The notes beneath the pieces are model-generated. The model saw only the letters and a list, made by a program, of their open reading frames with translations. It was not told the origin of the DNA and searched no databases. The translations under genes and the position numbers were made by a program. From Gambelia wislizenii (Eukaryota; Chordata; Lepidosauria; Squamata; Crotaphytidae), in contig JAUMIR010000003.1 of NCBI GenBank assembly GCA_030847615.1, positions 76,270,001 through 76,334,000 on the forward strand: DNA of 64,000 bases, in the 5' to 3' direction. Every line of letters begins with the position of its first letter. Position 1 is the first letter of the stretch. This document shows, in pieces, positions 12,676 to 25,258 of this stretch.

Positions 12676-13495
12676 GGAAGGGAGAGAGATTCTTATATAT
12701 AACATTAAAGAACAAAATTGTCCCTTTAGTCTGGAGCAGGAAAACATATTTGACCAAATACAGCTGACAGAGCTACAAATTTATTTCAGTTAATACCTAC
12801 TCCATTGGGTTTGTGGGTGTTAAGTCCTGAAAATGTTAGGGACTGAATAGCATTAAACTTCTGAATCTCTTTCATCTCTGACTTGTTCTTCCTTCTGTTC
12901 TTTTAAAATAAACCCAGGAAAACACAGCTTTCTAATTCGAGAGAACACTTGCATCCTGGTGTTTTTCCTTTACGTATAGGAAGAATCCAGGGCTACCTTA
13001 TGCCTTTGCTTTTGCCCTTCTGTGTAGAGAGATTGTGCAAAAAACAACAACACTGTAATGTGTAAGAAGGTAGTTATATGTTTGTTTTTTTGCTTAGAAC
13101 TCACACATGGATTTTAAGTTTGCTACTGCCCAATTTATAAAGCTGTGTGGTTCTACTGATTAGGACTTTAGATGAGGCAAAGCTATTTCAAACTTTTCTG
13201 CTGCTAAAGTAGAAAGCAGTGAAGTGTAATCTGTGTCTCTATTAAGCTAAAACAATGGGTTTAAATGTTGTATGGAGTAGAGGTCTGGGGTATGTTGAAC
13301 ACGTCAGGCTTAGACTCCATTCAGAATTATTATTAAGAGCCCTGATGAGGTTACTTAAAAGCATGTTGTCTATCCTGGTCACATTACTGAAAGGTGAACT
13401 AATAAAAAAAAAGTTGTAGTGTTGGTTTAAAGTACAACAGATAATTAACCGTGCTATCTATAGAAGTCTGATTGAACTGAACAGTGAAGTACCTA

Positions 13496-14450
13496 CCGTG
13501 TGCTCCGGCATACAAGACTACTTTTTAACCCTTTAAAATCTGCTCAAAAGTCGGGGGTCATCTTATACGCTGGGCAGTTTTCCCAGCAGATCCTTTCCCT
13601 TGCTGTGAGAATGACTGCCTTGCCTTTGAAGTGTTAAATTGCCCTCCATTTAGCTCAGGAGAGAAGAAAAGCAGTCCGTTTAAAATGAGGTTTCTTTTCA
13701 GCCAAGTTAGCCTGTTGCTTAAAATTAGAATTTCTGGATTCAAACTTATCATTTTGCATCAAGTTTTGTCTATGGTGAAATTCTCTTATCTGAATAAAAG
13801 CTTCTGGTAGAGTTAAATCATTCTTTAATTGCAAGGTATTTATTATGGGATTGTAGAATTTTGGTAAACTTGCCAGGAAGATTCCCATTTTGGGATTTCC
13901 TCTCCAGGAGTTTGCAAGTCTGCAAATGTTGCTCTAAAATCATGAATGTGCTCATTCAAAAATTTGAGATTTGATATCTTCATATTAACCAACTTCATTA
14001 TTTATGCAACCTTACTTTCCAAAGATTGAACACCACAGAGATTTTTCAAAGTATCCCATGCTTCTTTAGCTGTTCTCAGTCCTTTAATTTCACAGACTAT
14101 TCCATCATCTACAGCCAAAGTTATGAAAGCCAAGACGAAATGCGGAGCTTTGGCTGGCTGGCTGGTTGGGGAGATCTTTGCCAGCCAAACCTCTGAATTG
14201 GCTGGCTGGTGGGGGGCAGACTTTCCAGCCACCACCCACCCTTCCTGAAGCCGCGATCGGGCACCCCATCACGGTTTCGGGAAGGGTGGAGGGGTGGCTG
14301 GCTAGTCGGGGGGGGGAGGAGATCTGAGAGGTAGAGAAGGAGGGGTAGTCTTATACGGTGAGTATATCCCAAACTCTATATTTTAACTTAAAATTGGGGG
14401 GTCGTCTTATACACCCAATGCCCAGTCGTCTTATACGCCGGAAAATACGG
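13496..14450. mobile_element. 955-bp TIR transposon with TA duplication, carrying a gag fragment
   Basis: The left end 'ccgtgtgctccggcatacaa' and the inverted right end 'ccgtattttccggcgtataa' agree at about 20 of 26 positions, and both sides are flanked by TA. Subterminal copies of a 'gtcgtcttatac' motif occur near 13555, 14347, 14400 and 14425, an arrangement like the transposase-binding repeats of some DNA transposons. There is no transposase. The interior contains a minus-strand copia-type gag remnant, listed separately. I do not recognise the named family; the TA duplication would fit the Tc1/mariner/pogo group. Confidence 0.65.
13655..14150 (-). pseudogene. Ty1/copia-type gag (UBN2 domain) fragment inside a DNA transposon
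   Basis: On the minus strand three frame segments line up into one gag-like domain: first AFITLAVDDGIVCEI and TAKEAWDTLKNL (about 14145-14010), then after a TAA stop NEHIHDFRATFADLQTPGEE (about 13960-13885), then after a frame shift LASLPKFYNPIINTLQLK, DLTLPEAFIQIREFHHRQN and a basic tail (13875-13660). The order TAKEAWDxL, EHIxxF, SLPxxYxxxI, LTLxEAxxxxREFxxR is that of the copia gag polypeptide domain. The CCHC knuckle expected downstream is missing. It is broken by at least one stop and one frameshift and lies wholly within the TIRs. Confidence 0.6.
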
Positions 14451-17400
14451 TATTAAAAGTTGGGTATGCCATGCTGCTCAGTGTATGGTTAAATATTGTC
14501 TGTCATCAACCAAACGTATGTTTTCCAGCAAATATACAGAAAAATATCAAGGGAGGTATAGAGGAGGTTGTTACTATCGAGTGTCTACATTATGTTCATA
14601 TATCTACACATATAGCATTGCACTTCAAACTCAAAGAGCCCTGTGATCAAGTAAATTACTTTACAAAATGGACATTTACACAGTTCCTGAAAGCTTTTAC
14701 AGAGTCTTGGCTGAATATGATAGATTCTGCTTTCAGAGATGGTAGACTGTGGGGTATCCCAGTGCATAAGCATATTTGTCTTGATGGTTTTCGTGAACCA
14801 GAGAATCTTGCTCTTTATCTTTTTCACTGCCCTGTATACAATGACCTATGAGAAGGAGTCCTCCCATTTTTAACTGATATTTCTTCTTATTAGAACCCAT
14901 TGGACAGGATTTTCTGTCTCCTAGAGACAATGATAAATGCATGGCTTGGTTTGTAGCTTGCTTTGCCATTGCTGTCAAGAAGATCAGAATGGCAGAATGC
15001 CATAAGTGGCAGAAATAGCTACCAATTGTAATGAGGATAGTTGTAATTGATTTATACCATAAACTGTATTTAAGTGTACTAGATTGTTTTAAGTCTTATC
15101 TAATATGTATTATTTACTATATGTAGTATCTTTATACCTTTGCAGTTTTCTGCTACTTTGTGTGTATATGTTTGTTATGCCTTTGGCCAGAAATGAAAAG
15201 TATTTGATGATACAATACTGATTATGCTATGTACTGACCACGCCACCAAGTGTTTTTTGACTTTTTGGCTAAATATTTGCTTACTGAAGAGTATCCATAA
15301 AGTGGGAAGAAATCATTAGCTAGATACCACTGATGTCGTCTTCCTGTTGATAGAAGCCAGGACATTGGTCTGCTTGCAGTAGCCAGCTGTATACATGGCT
15401 GTGTGTACTTTTTACCAAGGAAAACCAGCACAATACAAATGAAATTAAATCCATCTATTTAAGCATTTTGTATAGTGATTTTGTTTTTAACAAAATTTGG
15501 TTTTTCAAATAACTTTTAAAAGTAAGGTTTAGTGTAGCAGAAGAGATGGCATTGGATAATAGAGAGAGAATTTTGGTTGTTGATGACCAGGGACAACAAG
15601 GGATTAAAACCAAAAGGAAGGGAGACAAAGTTGTGCAGGGCACTTGGCAATTCTGAATTTTTCAGTTTATCTCTAGCAGAAACAATTCAGAACTGGGAAT
15701 CTTGGGGTGTCTAATGTTTTGCCACATCATTTCTCATTCTTCTTTTCTTATTAGTTATGAATCAATGTGCTGGGTTCATATTTCTGGAATATGCCAGAAG
15801 TAGTGGCAGATATCCGAATCAGATTGTCTCAATTATTATCTTCAATGGGAGCACCTGGTCTGGTTCTTTCACAAGAAAGATCTACTTATGGGTGAGATTG
15901 TTCTTTTGAAATTGCCAACATTGTGTGTAGACAGCTTTAAGATCAAGGAAATAAAATTGTTGATCAATTTGATTTACATCTGGAAAGAGCTCTGTTTCAA
16001 GCACAGTTCTTTGGCCTGGAATTGCTTTGTCATAGGTTCTAGGACTTAAATGTTGCTTTGGAAGGTTGAGGTAATTAATGTATCTTCATGCGGAGCAGAT
16101 TTCCCAGCATAGCTATGTTTCCTTCCTTTTAATCTTTGGAAGTAGTGGGTGGGGAGAAGGAGAGGCCAAAAAAAGCTATATTTCTGTAGTGGTGCCTATG
16201 CTTTGGACTTTGCTGAGAGAACTCTCTAGCTAAAGTTGCTGCTTCTCTTAACTCCCTGAGCAGGTTGGACCCCCCAAGAAGTTTTGGGCTGTGTACATTC
16301 TGGGCCTACTGTTCCCTCATGGGACTTGGTCCCTTGGCAAAGTCCCACCACTGAGTGATGGTGACTGAAAGAACCTTGGCTAATTATGCTAGACTTGAAA
16401 TTACCACTTTGCTGTGTGCTCCTGCTGCTGGGTCTGTTTGTTCATGGGCTGTGTTTAATGGGAACAAAGCCCCTTCCCCTGCAGAGTGAGTCTAACTGTG
16501 AAGCTACAGGTAGGAGCTTAAAAGAAAGGGGTAATTACCAATGTCTTCAGGTGAAAGCCCCACTACATTTCAATAGGCCAATGTAGCCTCGGGTGGTATA
16601 GGAGAGAATCCCCTTCCCCAAATAAATGATTCTCACCAGGCAATTAAGGTATATAATTTCTTCCCATGAAGGAGGTAGAGCTGCTGCTGAGAAATTGTGG
16701 CTTTTGCCCCCTTGTCCTTGTTTGCCATTGGGTGAGAAAACAAAATGCCTTCATTGAGGAGGGAGGGATGCTTTCCACATCTATACCCCATAACACCACT
16801 GCTTTTTAAGTGCTTGAATGTACCTAGTGGGGAGCTAGGGAGGGAAAGTACAAGTAACAAAAAGGAATCGCTGGAGCTTTACACCTGAACAAGCTTTGAA
16901 AAAATTGACAATGCCATTCATAGCCTCTTACAAGGTGTGTGTTTGGGGGTGGTGGTGGTGTTGGGGCCCATCTAAGCTAAGGAACAGGAACTGTGTTCTT
17001 TGTCCACAAAATCATTGAAGCCTGGTGCTTAGAACAAACCACATTCTCCTCTCCTGTCTACTGGGTGCTGCTGGAACTGTGGTATATGCTGGTGGAGGAG
17101 AAGGATTTTCAGTGTGACATACCAAGTCCTACCTAAGGGCCAGAAGGTGATGTGTTGAGAACTGAAGGGTTCCTCCTTTTGTATGACGTTTGTCATTAAG
17201 CATAGAACATGCCTATCCCTTCCAGTTTTGTTCCAATATTTCTGTCCTGCAAGTTTGCCATACAAATTTTGGATGGGGAGTTATTTTTCTTTGGAACCCA
17301 TTAAGAAACTAGTGCCAATACAACTTTATAATTAAGTCTGCAACAAAACTTCTTCTGTATAGAAAATAGTGTTCCTATGTTTTTCAAAAACTGAAGCAAA

Positions 17401-17750
17401 CAGAGAGATGCAAGAGGATTACTTTAAAACATAATAAAAAGCTTGAATTTAACATGGCAGGTGCTAAACGATACGAAACTATTAATATTCAGTTTATTTT
17501 TTTTAAGTCTTGTTGAGTCATTTCTGCAAATGGGAATTCTATCATTGATCTATATTTCAATATCTGGGCTTTAACTTATTTGCTTGCTGATTCATTCAGA
17601 GAAATCTGCCAATACATTGAAGTGCTGAGGTTTTCCTTGTTTTTTTTCCGGGCTGTGAGGTCGTGTTCTGGAAGAGTTTATTTCTGATGTTTCACCTGCA
17701 TCTGTGGCTGGCATCTTCAAAGAATGGTTGGGTAGGAGTGTGTGTGCGGT

Positions 17751-18772
17751 TTATATACTGTGAGCCCCTGCTGGAGAGGATATGTGAATTTGTGTATTTA
17801 AATGGATAGTTCCTGGGGGGAGATATGCAAGGAGGATTAGTGTCTGTTTGGCTAATGGTTGGCTAATGTACATTGTCTGCTGGCGATCCCCCTGTCCCTG
17901 GGTGGAGTTCATTTGCAAGTGCTGAGTTTTGATTTTAGTGTTTTTCAGGACTGGCAGCCAGATTTTGTTTACTTTTAGGGTTTCTTCTTTCCTGTTGCAG
18001 TTGTCCAGGTGTTTGTGGATTTCAGTAGCTTCTTTGTGCATTCCAACATGATAGTTGTTAGTCTAGTCCAGAATTTTGGTGTTTTTAAATAACGTTTTGT
18101 GTCCAGGTTGGTTTATAACATGTTCTGCTACTGCTGATTTTTCTGGCTAGCCCAGTGTGCAGTTTCTCTCATGTTCCTTGATGATTCCTTGATTTGTGTT
18201 TCCACACTGCGTTTAGTGGTCCCTATGTAAACTTGTCCACAGCTGCATGGTATGAAGTAAACTCCTGCGGCTGTGAGAGGGTCTCTTTTGTCCTTCACTG
18301 AGCATAGCATTTCTTGGATTTTCTTGGTTGGTCTGTAGATCGTTTGGAGGTTGTTTCCTCATCAGTTTCCCTATTCTGTCTGTGACTCCTTTGATGTATG
18401 GTAAAAATACCTTCCCTTTGGGTGGCTGTTTTTCTTCATTCCTATGGTTTTCTCTGGGTCTGGCTGCTCTTGTGATGTCTGATCTGGAGTAACCATTAGC
18501 CTGTAGAGCCCAGTTTAGGTGCTTCAGTTCGTCCTCCAGGTAGTGGGGTTCGCAGATCCTTTTTGCACGATCTACCAATGTTTTTATTGTGTGTCTTTTT
18601 TGTCCTGAGTGATGATTGGAGTTTTTGTGTAGATATCTGTCTGTGGAAGGGGGGTTCTGTATACCTTGTGGCCTAACCATTTGTGGATGATTGTGCACTG
18701 GTTTGTGGATGATTGAATATTTGGGTGGATGCTGTTGAGGTGCTTCTCATTTCTGAACCACCTGAACAGCAT
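17751..18772 (-). pseudogene. Penelope-like RT C-terminus plus GIY-YIG endonuclease, broken
   Basis: Read from 18772 downward: LNSIHPNIQ, TLVDRAKRICEPHYLEDEL (RT thumb), then KGVTDRIGKLMRK, a marker of Penelope-like polymerases just before the endonuclease. The GIY-YIG domain follows with GVYFIPCSCGQVYIG near 18270-18230, then a lysine-rich C-terminal part ending LPVLKN. These elements encode RT followed by a nicking GIY-YIG endonuclease that primes reverse transcription. The RT fingers/palm are absent, and the remaining parts lie in at least three frames, so the copy is dead. Compared with the inverted + strand piece at 18759-18930, the minus copy lacks about 25 residues after HPNIQ. Confidence 0.75.
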
Positions 18773-18789
18773 CCACCCAAATATTCAAT
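18712..18789. repeat. 31-bp inverted repeat with 16-nt loop at the Penelope inversion joint
   Basis: Arms 18712-18742 and 18759-18789 are complementary with a single mismatch and enclose a 16-nt loop. Both arms encode the same peptide (NSIHPNIQ) of the element's RT, so the hairpin is the joint of the two opposite-facing copies. Confidence 0.85.
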
Positions 18790-20599
18790 TCACGATGGAA
18801 AAAGAGAAGGAAGGAACACTGCCATTCTTGGATGTCCTAGTCATCTACAAACCAAACCAACAGTTAGGCTACAAGGTATACAGAAAACGCTCACACACAG
18901 ACAGATACCTACACAAGAACTCCAGTCCTCACCAACTCCTTTGGTGCAGCCATCTGGAGCTGACTGGAAGCACTTGGTTTCATTTTAAACTAGAGTTTGT
19001 AATTTCATCCAAACCAGAATACACTTTGGTTATTTTAAATTAACTAGTTTATCTAAATGAGTGTAGATTAAATATAGCTTCTCAATCTAGGCTGTTCAGG
19101 TGAACATAATGGTAGTTCCTATTTTCAGCAAACTCCAGTTAATTTAAATCAGAAATGCATGCAACTGATATTGTGGCTGCTCTTGAGAAGAAAAAGAGAG
19201 CAGGACACTAAACAATGGTTTGATTTTCCATCTAAATCAGGTTAGTGTCTGAACCCAAGCCTGCCCAGAAACCATGACTTGGTTGAAACTAGTGAACCAG
19301 GAATGGAAACTGTGGTTTAAACTGGTTTGCAGAATATTTTTATTAACTATTGTTATATCTGAATTCACAACCATTGACAAATCAATTAGGGCCATTGCTT
19401 TGTCTCAGGAGGTTGCTTCACTTTGGGAAATGAGAGTGAATTTTTGAGCAGATGGCAAACAAAAACAGACATGCACGTTAAAACCACAGTTTGCTGGTTG
19501 TATGTCTAGAAGCTCAAATTATAGTGTACTTTTGTGTTATGTTGTTTTGTGTTATGTTTGTGTTCAGCAGTCTCATCTACATAGAAGATCTGAATTTGAG
19601 GATTAGAATGAATTTGTGTGGTGATGAGTGGAAAAAGAAGAATCCTGCAACTGAAGTTTAAACATGCGAGTGCTGTACAGTTAACTGTGATTTATCCATA
19701 TCCTTCTTTCTTTTTTTCTTTTTGGCAATTGGCTCATGGCTTTACAGCCACAGTCTATGATTCTTTTATCTGTTCTTTTTTAAACAGTCATAATTTCAGC
19801 AGGCATTTGCACATATATCGCACCAGACTGTGTATGGCCAATTTGTCCTGGTTTTCCGCCCCATTTGTGTTATATCACTGCATAGTATTCAAACCTGGTC
19901 TCAAAGTTGAATGCTTGAGTCTTCAAGAAACTGGTTAAAAGCCTAGTCTCATGATAGTTTTCTCATCCACTCATTCGCTGGAAATGAGTTCTAAATATTT
20001 TCCTTTACCAAGTATGAGGTTGGAGTCAGTTGTACAACAAACCATCTACAGTTTTGTAATAACTTATGTCTAAGTAAAAGATTTGTAAAAGAGGCATTTC
20101 TAGGATTGTGGTGATATAAAAATGATAGTGTTTATATATGCTCCCTTTGCAATTTCTTAAGATTTAAGCGTAGCTAGTCTCGAAACAGTAAAGCAGATAA
20201 ATGGAAAAGTTATTGGGTGCATTCTCTTGACGCGACAAGCCAGGGATCCAAGGGAACCCTAGTTTGTTGTGAACAGTGTGTTGGTGCTGTGTTCCATTTT
20301 ATTTATTGTATTGCATTCTGCTAACAAACCAAAGAAGGAAGCTAAGAACAAACCCTGAATTCTTCCTCTTGGTTTGTTGGGAGGGGGAAAAAAACTAGAG
20401 AAGGAAACATAACAGGAGAGATGATAAGCCAACCAGAGAATACTATTGTGTGATTTATTTATTTTTTAGTCACGCCTTTTGAGAGCAACAGAGTAGCATG
20501 TACCAAGATTCTGCTTTTTTATTACTAGCCAGGACACTCACAGGACACTCTGTTTTTATATGTGGTGTGAATGCATCAGTGGATCAGATCAAATATATA

Positions 20600-20776
20600 G
20601 TAGGAGCTGTTCGGAAGTGGAATACAATGCTTCATAGTGTGGTGGAGTCTCCTTCTTTGGAGGTTTTTAAACAGAGGCTGGATGGCTATCTGTCGGAAAT
20701 GATTTGATTGTGTATTCCTGCATGGCAGGGGGTTGGACTGGATGGCCCTTGTGGTCTTGTCCAACTCTATGATTCT
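20600..20776 (+). mobile_element. CR1 LINE 3' end
   Basis: Encodes the CR1 ORF2 C-terminus: an AVRKWN stretch, then SLEVFKQRLDGYL and a stop. The characteristic CR1 3' UTR follows ('gggggttggactggatggcc', 'ccaactctatgattct'). Only the extreme 3' end is present, the usual form of CR1 copies in amniotes. Confidence 0.85.
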
Positions 20777-21176
20777 CTCTCTCTCTCTCTCTCTCTGGCT
20801 TTTCTTTGCAAATGAAGATTCAGGAAGGACTCATCCCGCGCTTTCTGCAAGCGTGCTGATGACTAAAAAGGCCAATCCGAGATAAACAAGTCCGGTTGCA
20901 GAAAGCACAGCAGAAGGTCTCCTTGGGTGATGTTTCCGGGTTGTGATTCTCTCTGCGTTGTTATTTCTCTTCAAGACTTGTTCTCCGTGAGTTCTCAAAT
21001 AAGGCTGCAGCATTGTGGATAGTGCGTCTCCATGCCTCCCGATGTGAGGCCAGGGTGGACCATTGTTGGTGATCAATTTGGCCGAGCCTGAGATGTTGTT
21101 TCAGGGCATCCTTGTATTGCTTTTTTGGAGTGCCCCTCTTACGCTGACCCTTGGTGAGTTCACCGTAGAGTACTAT
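20775..21176 (-). mobile_element. non-LTR retrotransposon 3' end with C-terminal zinc finger, copy 1
   Basis: Minus strand, with a (GA)n 3' tail at 20775-20796. The C-terminal ORF part is readable: KKQYKDALKQHLRLGQID, then QWSTLASHREAWRRTIHNAA, then a C2HC-type finger CCAFCNRTCLSRIGLFSH with a closing Cys, and a TGA. A TAA interrupts the frame after SLEEK (near 20968); copy 2 at 30419 has CGA there. The finger plus a short-repeat tail is found in several non-LTR families, and I cannot assign one (RTE- or Ingi/Vingi-like are possible). It abuts the CR1 tail directly. Confidence 0.65.
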
Positions 21177-21428
21177 CACTAAACCATGGTTTGATGGTAT
21201 GTGAATATTTTTTTGTGTACAGTTTAGTACTGAATTGTAGCTTGCTATTATATTTGAAATGGGCAAAATGGGATAGTTAAAACTATGGATGCAGTCACAG
21301 TTTGGACAAATGGTAGTTTTCCCTGTCCAACTATGCTTTGCCATTTGATGGGGGTCAACAGACTCAGGAAAGGAGTTAGCTCCTGAGTGCACTGCTTGTT
21401 CATGTAACATCAAACCTTGATTTGGCAT
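21177..21428. mobile_element. possible MITE with imperfect inverted ends
   Basis: The left end 'actaaaccatggtttgatgg' resembles the inverted right end 'gccaaatcaaggtttgatgt'. The 250-bp interior has no coding signal. Family not recognised. Confidence 0.35.
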
Positions 21429-23599
21429 TACAACTGAAATAAATTCCTTTCTAGCCCCATGCTATACAGTAATAATATTAGAAAAGACTGGTGCAATATG
21501 CTGCATATGTTGGGCTGTATGAAGCATGCTGAACTATTTTGGTTTCATAACAGTGTTGCAGGTGTTACATTTAAAAGGCTGTTTCAGAGCTACCAATGAC
21601 AATGAGAGATTCTATTACATCTAATTCTCTGGGTATATAACTGAGTTCATATCTGTTCAGCACATAGACATCCTGTTTTCTCTTCCGTAGCAGAGCTTCT
21701 TAAGCTGTCTGATGTGGGGAACTGGCAGTTTTCTTTTCTCAGTGTGTGAGGAGCCAGCACCATATGTGGGTACAACCATTTCTTTCCTGATAACTCTCTA
21801 GGGACCAGTGGCTGGCGACTTGTGGACCAGCACTAGTTCATGGACCACCACTTTGTATAGCACTGATCTGTGGAATGCAAAATGCAGCACGCCTGACTGG
21901 TTGCAGCAGAGATAACAGCAGTTGAGTTTGTTCAGACACAAGCAAGAAACAATATAATAGTTAGGAGATACAATGCAAGAATTATAATTTAGAAACGGCT
22001 AGCTGAAAAAGTTTTAAGTATCCTAAGTGCACTCATGGGTTTTCGCTAGACAAAGTACCTTGGATTCCTACATTTAAAAAAATCAGGTTGGTATATAGGT
22101 GGAGTGTGAAAAGATAATTTACTTCTGAGAAGTGGTTGGAAAATTTCTTTTTTTCTTTGGTTTCATTTTGTATTCAGCAAACAGTTTTTGGCCAAGTGGA
22201 AAATGTGTACTTTGAAGCTAGCTGAGTTTTTAAACTTCTATGTTTAGAATTTTGATGCATTACCATAATTTATCTGCAATGATGAAGGTCTCAAGAATGG
22301 ATTCTATGGTACTTATAATCCTTACCTGAGAGTGTGGCTTTCCAAGAAAAACAGCAGCCTGCCTTGAAGATGATTACAGGTTGCACATCATTGACTTTGT
22401 TGAACTGGACTTACACATAGTTAAGGCTATGTTCTTTTGAATACATTTTTTAAAAATCTGGTTGTCTCTAATCTGATTAAAATAGGGCTAGGCAAATAGG
22501 GCTAGATCATTCTATAGCACCCTGAAAAAATGTTCTGAATTCATAGAAATCAGGCCTAATAATAGGCATTTGGGTAGCAAGCATCTTGGATTTTTCTCCA
22601 CGCTAGCTCTAGCTCCAAATTTTAAAATGTTTGGGTGGACAGTGTCTTGTGCGTACAAGCAGTATGTGTGCCAGATTGAAGATGATGATCTGGACTAATA
22701 ACCCAGACTTGAAACAACAAAGCAGCTGGAGTTTGGCCTACAACCAGCTTTGAGTGTGTGGCATCCCTTTTCTAACTCTGTCTTTAGAATTATGACTTTC
22801 TGCACACCTCACAATGCTCTCCTTATTGTGAAATGCAAATAACCACTTCCCAAGGGCCAATTTTTCAACCAAGGTGGGAGGCAATGCACACATGAATTAT
22901 TGGTATCCTTCTTTGCCTCTATTGTTAGTACTCCCTGCCATTTCCTTCTGGGAGAGGGTATACTGTAAATCCTGGAAACAGACTTTATCTCTTCCCCAAC
23001 ATTTATTCTCTCTTTATGTTGAATGTGTCCATCATAACACCTGGAGAGACCAGGCAAAGTTCCTTCTGTAGCTCGTCTGTGTACAATTTATGATGCATGC
23101 CTGAAGAGCAGTTTGCTCTCAGGCTGGTTGTAATCTAGGAAAATAGCATCATAGTGGTATGTGTAAAGAACTGTAGAGAGCTGTACCTAATAAGGTCATT
23201 GCCCAAAATTCTACTAATGTGATGAGCTTTACCATTTGTCTGCTATGTTTGGTAATAAATTAGCATACAATTTATTGACAGGGAAATTAAAAACCTATAA
23301 TTGGGTTTTGTTAGAAATTAGTAGAAATTATAGTTTGAGATCTGGGGTCCACCAGTAAAGCTTGCAAAGAGGCAATATTACACAGAAGGAAAGAGGTAAG
23401 ACTAGGGAGGGTTTTTCACAAATGTCTTTTCACAAATGGTGTTGCACAGTAACTCTTCTCAGTTCTAATCAGCATAGCCATTGGGATGAAGAAACTTTCA
23501 AGTTTTCCAGAATTCTTCATCAGGCTGGGTGATACAAAAACCAGGGGATGGGAGAAGAAACAGAAGAATTCAAAATTTATATAATAATGCAAGTGGATA

Positions 23600-24090
23600 C
23601 TTTTAAATTGTTTTAATTATGATGATTTTAATTGTTTTAATACTTGTATTAGATTTTAATTGGGGGTTTTAGTGAGCTGCCTTGGGTCTCACTCTGGGAG
23701 AAATGTGGCATATACATTAAATAAATTAAAAAAAAATAAAATTTGACCAGGTGCTACACTGGTGTTAAGTGGTATTGGTACTGAGCTTTAAAGCCCTAAA
23801 GGTATGAGCCCCGGTTGTCTTAGAGAGCATCTTCGGCCATAATGCATCTTGCTGCACAACAAGTTCTTCAGGTATTTTTGTCAGAAATCAGGCTGCCATC
23901 TGGTAGGAGTAGAGTTTTCTTAGTTGTGGTTAGAATATTTTTCCGTGTGGAGCTGAAAGGACTAGTTCCTTGCTGGTTTTAAAAAATATTTAAAATGTTT
24001 TGTTTTGCAAGGGTTTGAGTGAAATTGTCAGTTGCTTTCATTTACACTATTTGTTGTGGTGTTTGACCTGATATTTATTTTATATTGGAA
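23600..24090 (+). mobile_element. two adjacent L2-like LINE 3' fragments
   Basis: The first fragment ends with 'gtgagctgccttgggtctca', 'gagaaatgtggcatatacat' and an (aaat)n tail to about 23742. Immediately downstream a second decayed ORF2 tail begins ('ctttaaagccctaaa' and a FVRNQAA-type stretch), continuing into AT-rich sequence. Boundaries are approximate. Confidence 0.45.
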
Positions 24091-24975
24091 AAATGAGCCA
24101 TGTGTCAAGTCCATTTTCACCTGTGGATTAAAAAAAGACATGATGCATAGAAGCTTTTGCAGGTAAGAATATGTTTGGCATCAATGGGAGCATAACAGAT
24201 ACAGAATAAATAGGGAATTAAAGTTGGATAAAGCTATAAAGATTTTTTTTTTTTTTAATTAGGAGGGGACAGTTTAGAAAGGAAAATATTGGATTCTCTT
24301 TACTTTATAGCATGGAAATCAAGCCTAGGTACTCTTTGAGATGGGTTTTATTTAGCGGTGGAGGGATGGATGGATTCATTCTGCCATTATCAGGTGTCTT
24401 ATTCCAGTGTGTACGATGCTTTAAAGTGTACTGGTCATAGCATTTCCTATAGTTGGCAGGAACCTGTATGGACTGTGAAATCATCCTTCACTTAGGAGGA
24501 AAAATAGATTTCTGATGCTTGAGATGCCTTCAGTGCTTGTATTAGGGAGTCTTGACTTGATTATAGGTTGCTGCTTTACACAAAGTCAGCTTACTTGCCC
24601 AATAAAGTATTTTCACGTCCTTTTTTGGTCTCTTTTGATGTATAGCAACCTTTCAGGCTAAGGTCTTTTACATCATGTCTTGTCTGGGCCTGATACCCAA
24701 ATCAGACCTGGAATTTTGTGTACACAAAGCAGGTGTACTGTCACTATGCTATGACCCATCTTGTGGTGCAAGATAGCGGTCTCATATAAAGCTAAATTTG
24801 CTGCACAAAATGTTTGGCCCCATATATGTGCTCCCTGTGGCCAGGGTCATGTTTGAAAGGTACTGGCCTCGTATATTGCCACAAACCTATGTAGGGGTTC
24901 ATATGATATTATTGCACCAGGTAGGGATGCAGATTGCCATGTTTATGCCTTCCTTTTTCATTTGGTAGTATCAGA

Positions 24976-25210
24976 GGGCCAGTGTGGTGTAGTGGTTTGA
25001 GTGTTGGATTAGGACTCTGGAGACCAGAGTTCAAATTCCCACTCAGCCATAGAAGCCCACTGGGTGACTTTGGACAAGTCATACTCTCTCAGCCTCAGAA
25101 GAGGGCAATGGCAAACTCCCTCTGAACAAATCTTGCCAAGAAAACCCCATTATAGGTTCACTTTGGTATCACCATAGGTCAGAAAAAACTTGAAGACACA
25201 CAACAAGAAG
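24976..25210 (+). mobile_element. tRNA-derived squamate SINE, near full length
   Basis: The tRNA-related head has the A-box region in 'agtgtggtgtagtggtttga' and the B-box region in 'ccagagttcaaattccc'. The conserved body ('ctctctcagcctcagaa', 'atcttgccaagaaaacccca') and a 3' end 'cttgaagacacacaacaag' follow. This architecture is that of the SINE family of lizards and snakes thought to be mobilised by Bov-B. Bov-B is represented in this window at 53850. Confidence 0.85.
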
Positions 25211-25258
25211 TATCATGTATTTTGGAGACGCTGTGTGGAAACAAAATAAATAAAAATA

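Larger units (their letters stand above)
17630..18930 (-). mobile_element. Penelope-like element copy 1, 5' inverted
   Basis: The minus-strand body runs from the terminal repeat at 17630-17725 through a C-terminal region, the GIY-YIG endonuclease and the RT thumb to about 18758. A further + strand piece of the same RT region (18759-18930) follows in opposite orientation. The terminal repeat is shared with copy 2 at 37037. The inversion at the 5' end resembles twin-priming products of target-primed elements. I found no clear target duplication. Frame breaks are numerous. Confidence 0.75.

Noticed and set aside
14471..14851. 126-aa + strand ORF after the TIR transposon
   Set aside because: No recognisable domain, composition like the intron, no splice or promoter context, and an overlapping minus ORF of similar length.
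15720..15900. Possible extra FBXW4 exon ('gaatcaatgtgctgggttca')
   Set aside because: The translation does not resemble the FBXW4 segments expected before exon A, and no good splice pair frames it.
21780..21880. Possible MITE with repeated 'tggaccagcactagttcatg' motifs
   Set aside because: Looks repeat-like, but neither ends nor a second copy in the window could be defined.
24976..25050. tRNA gene (A- and B-box-like sequence)
   Set aside because: It is the head of a SINE followed by the usual body. It lacks a proper cloverleaf and acceptor stem.
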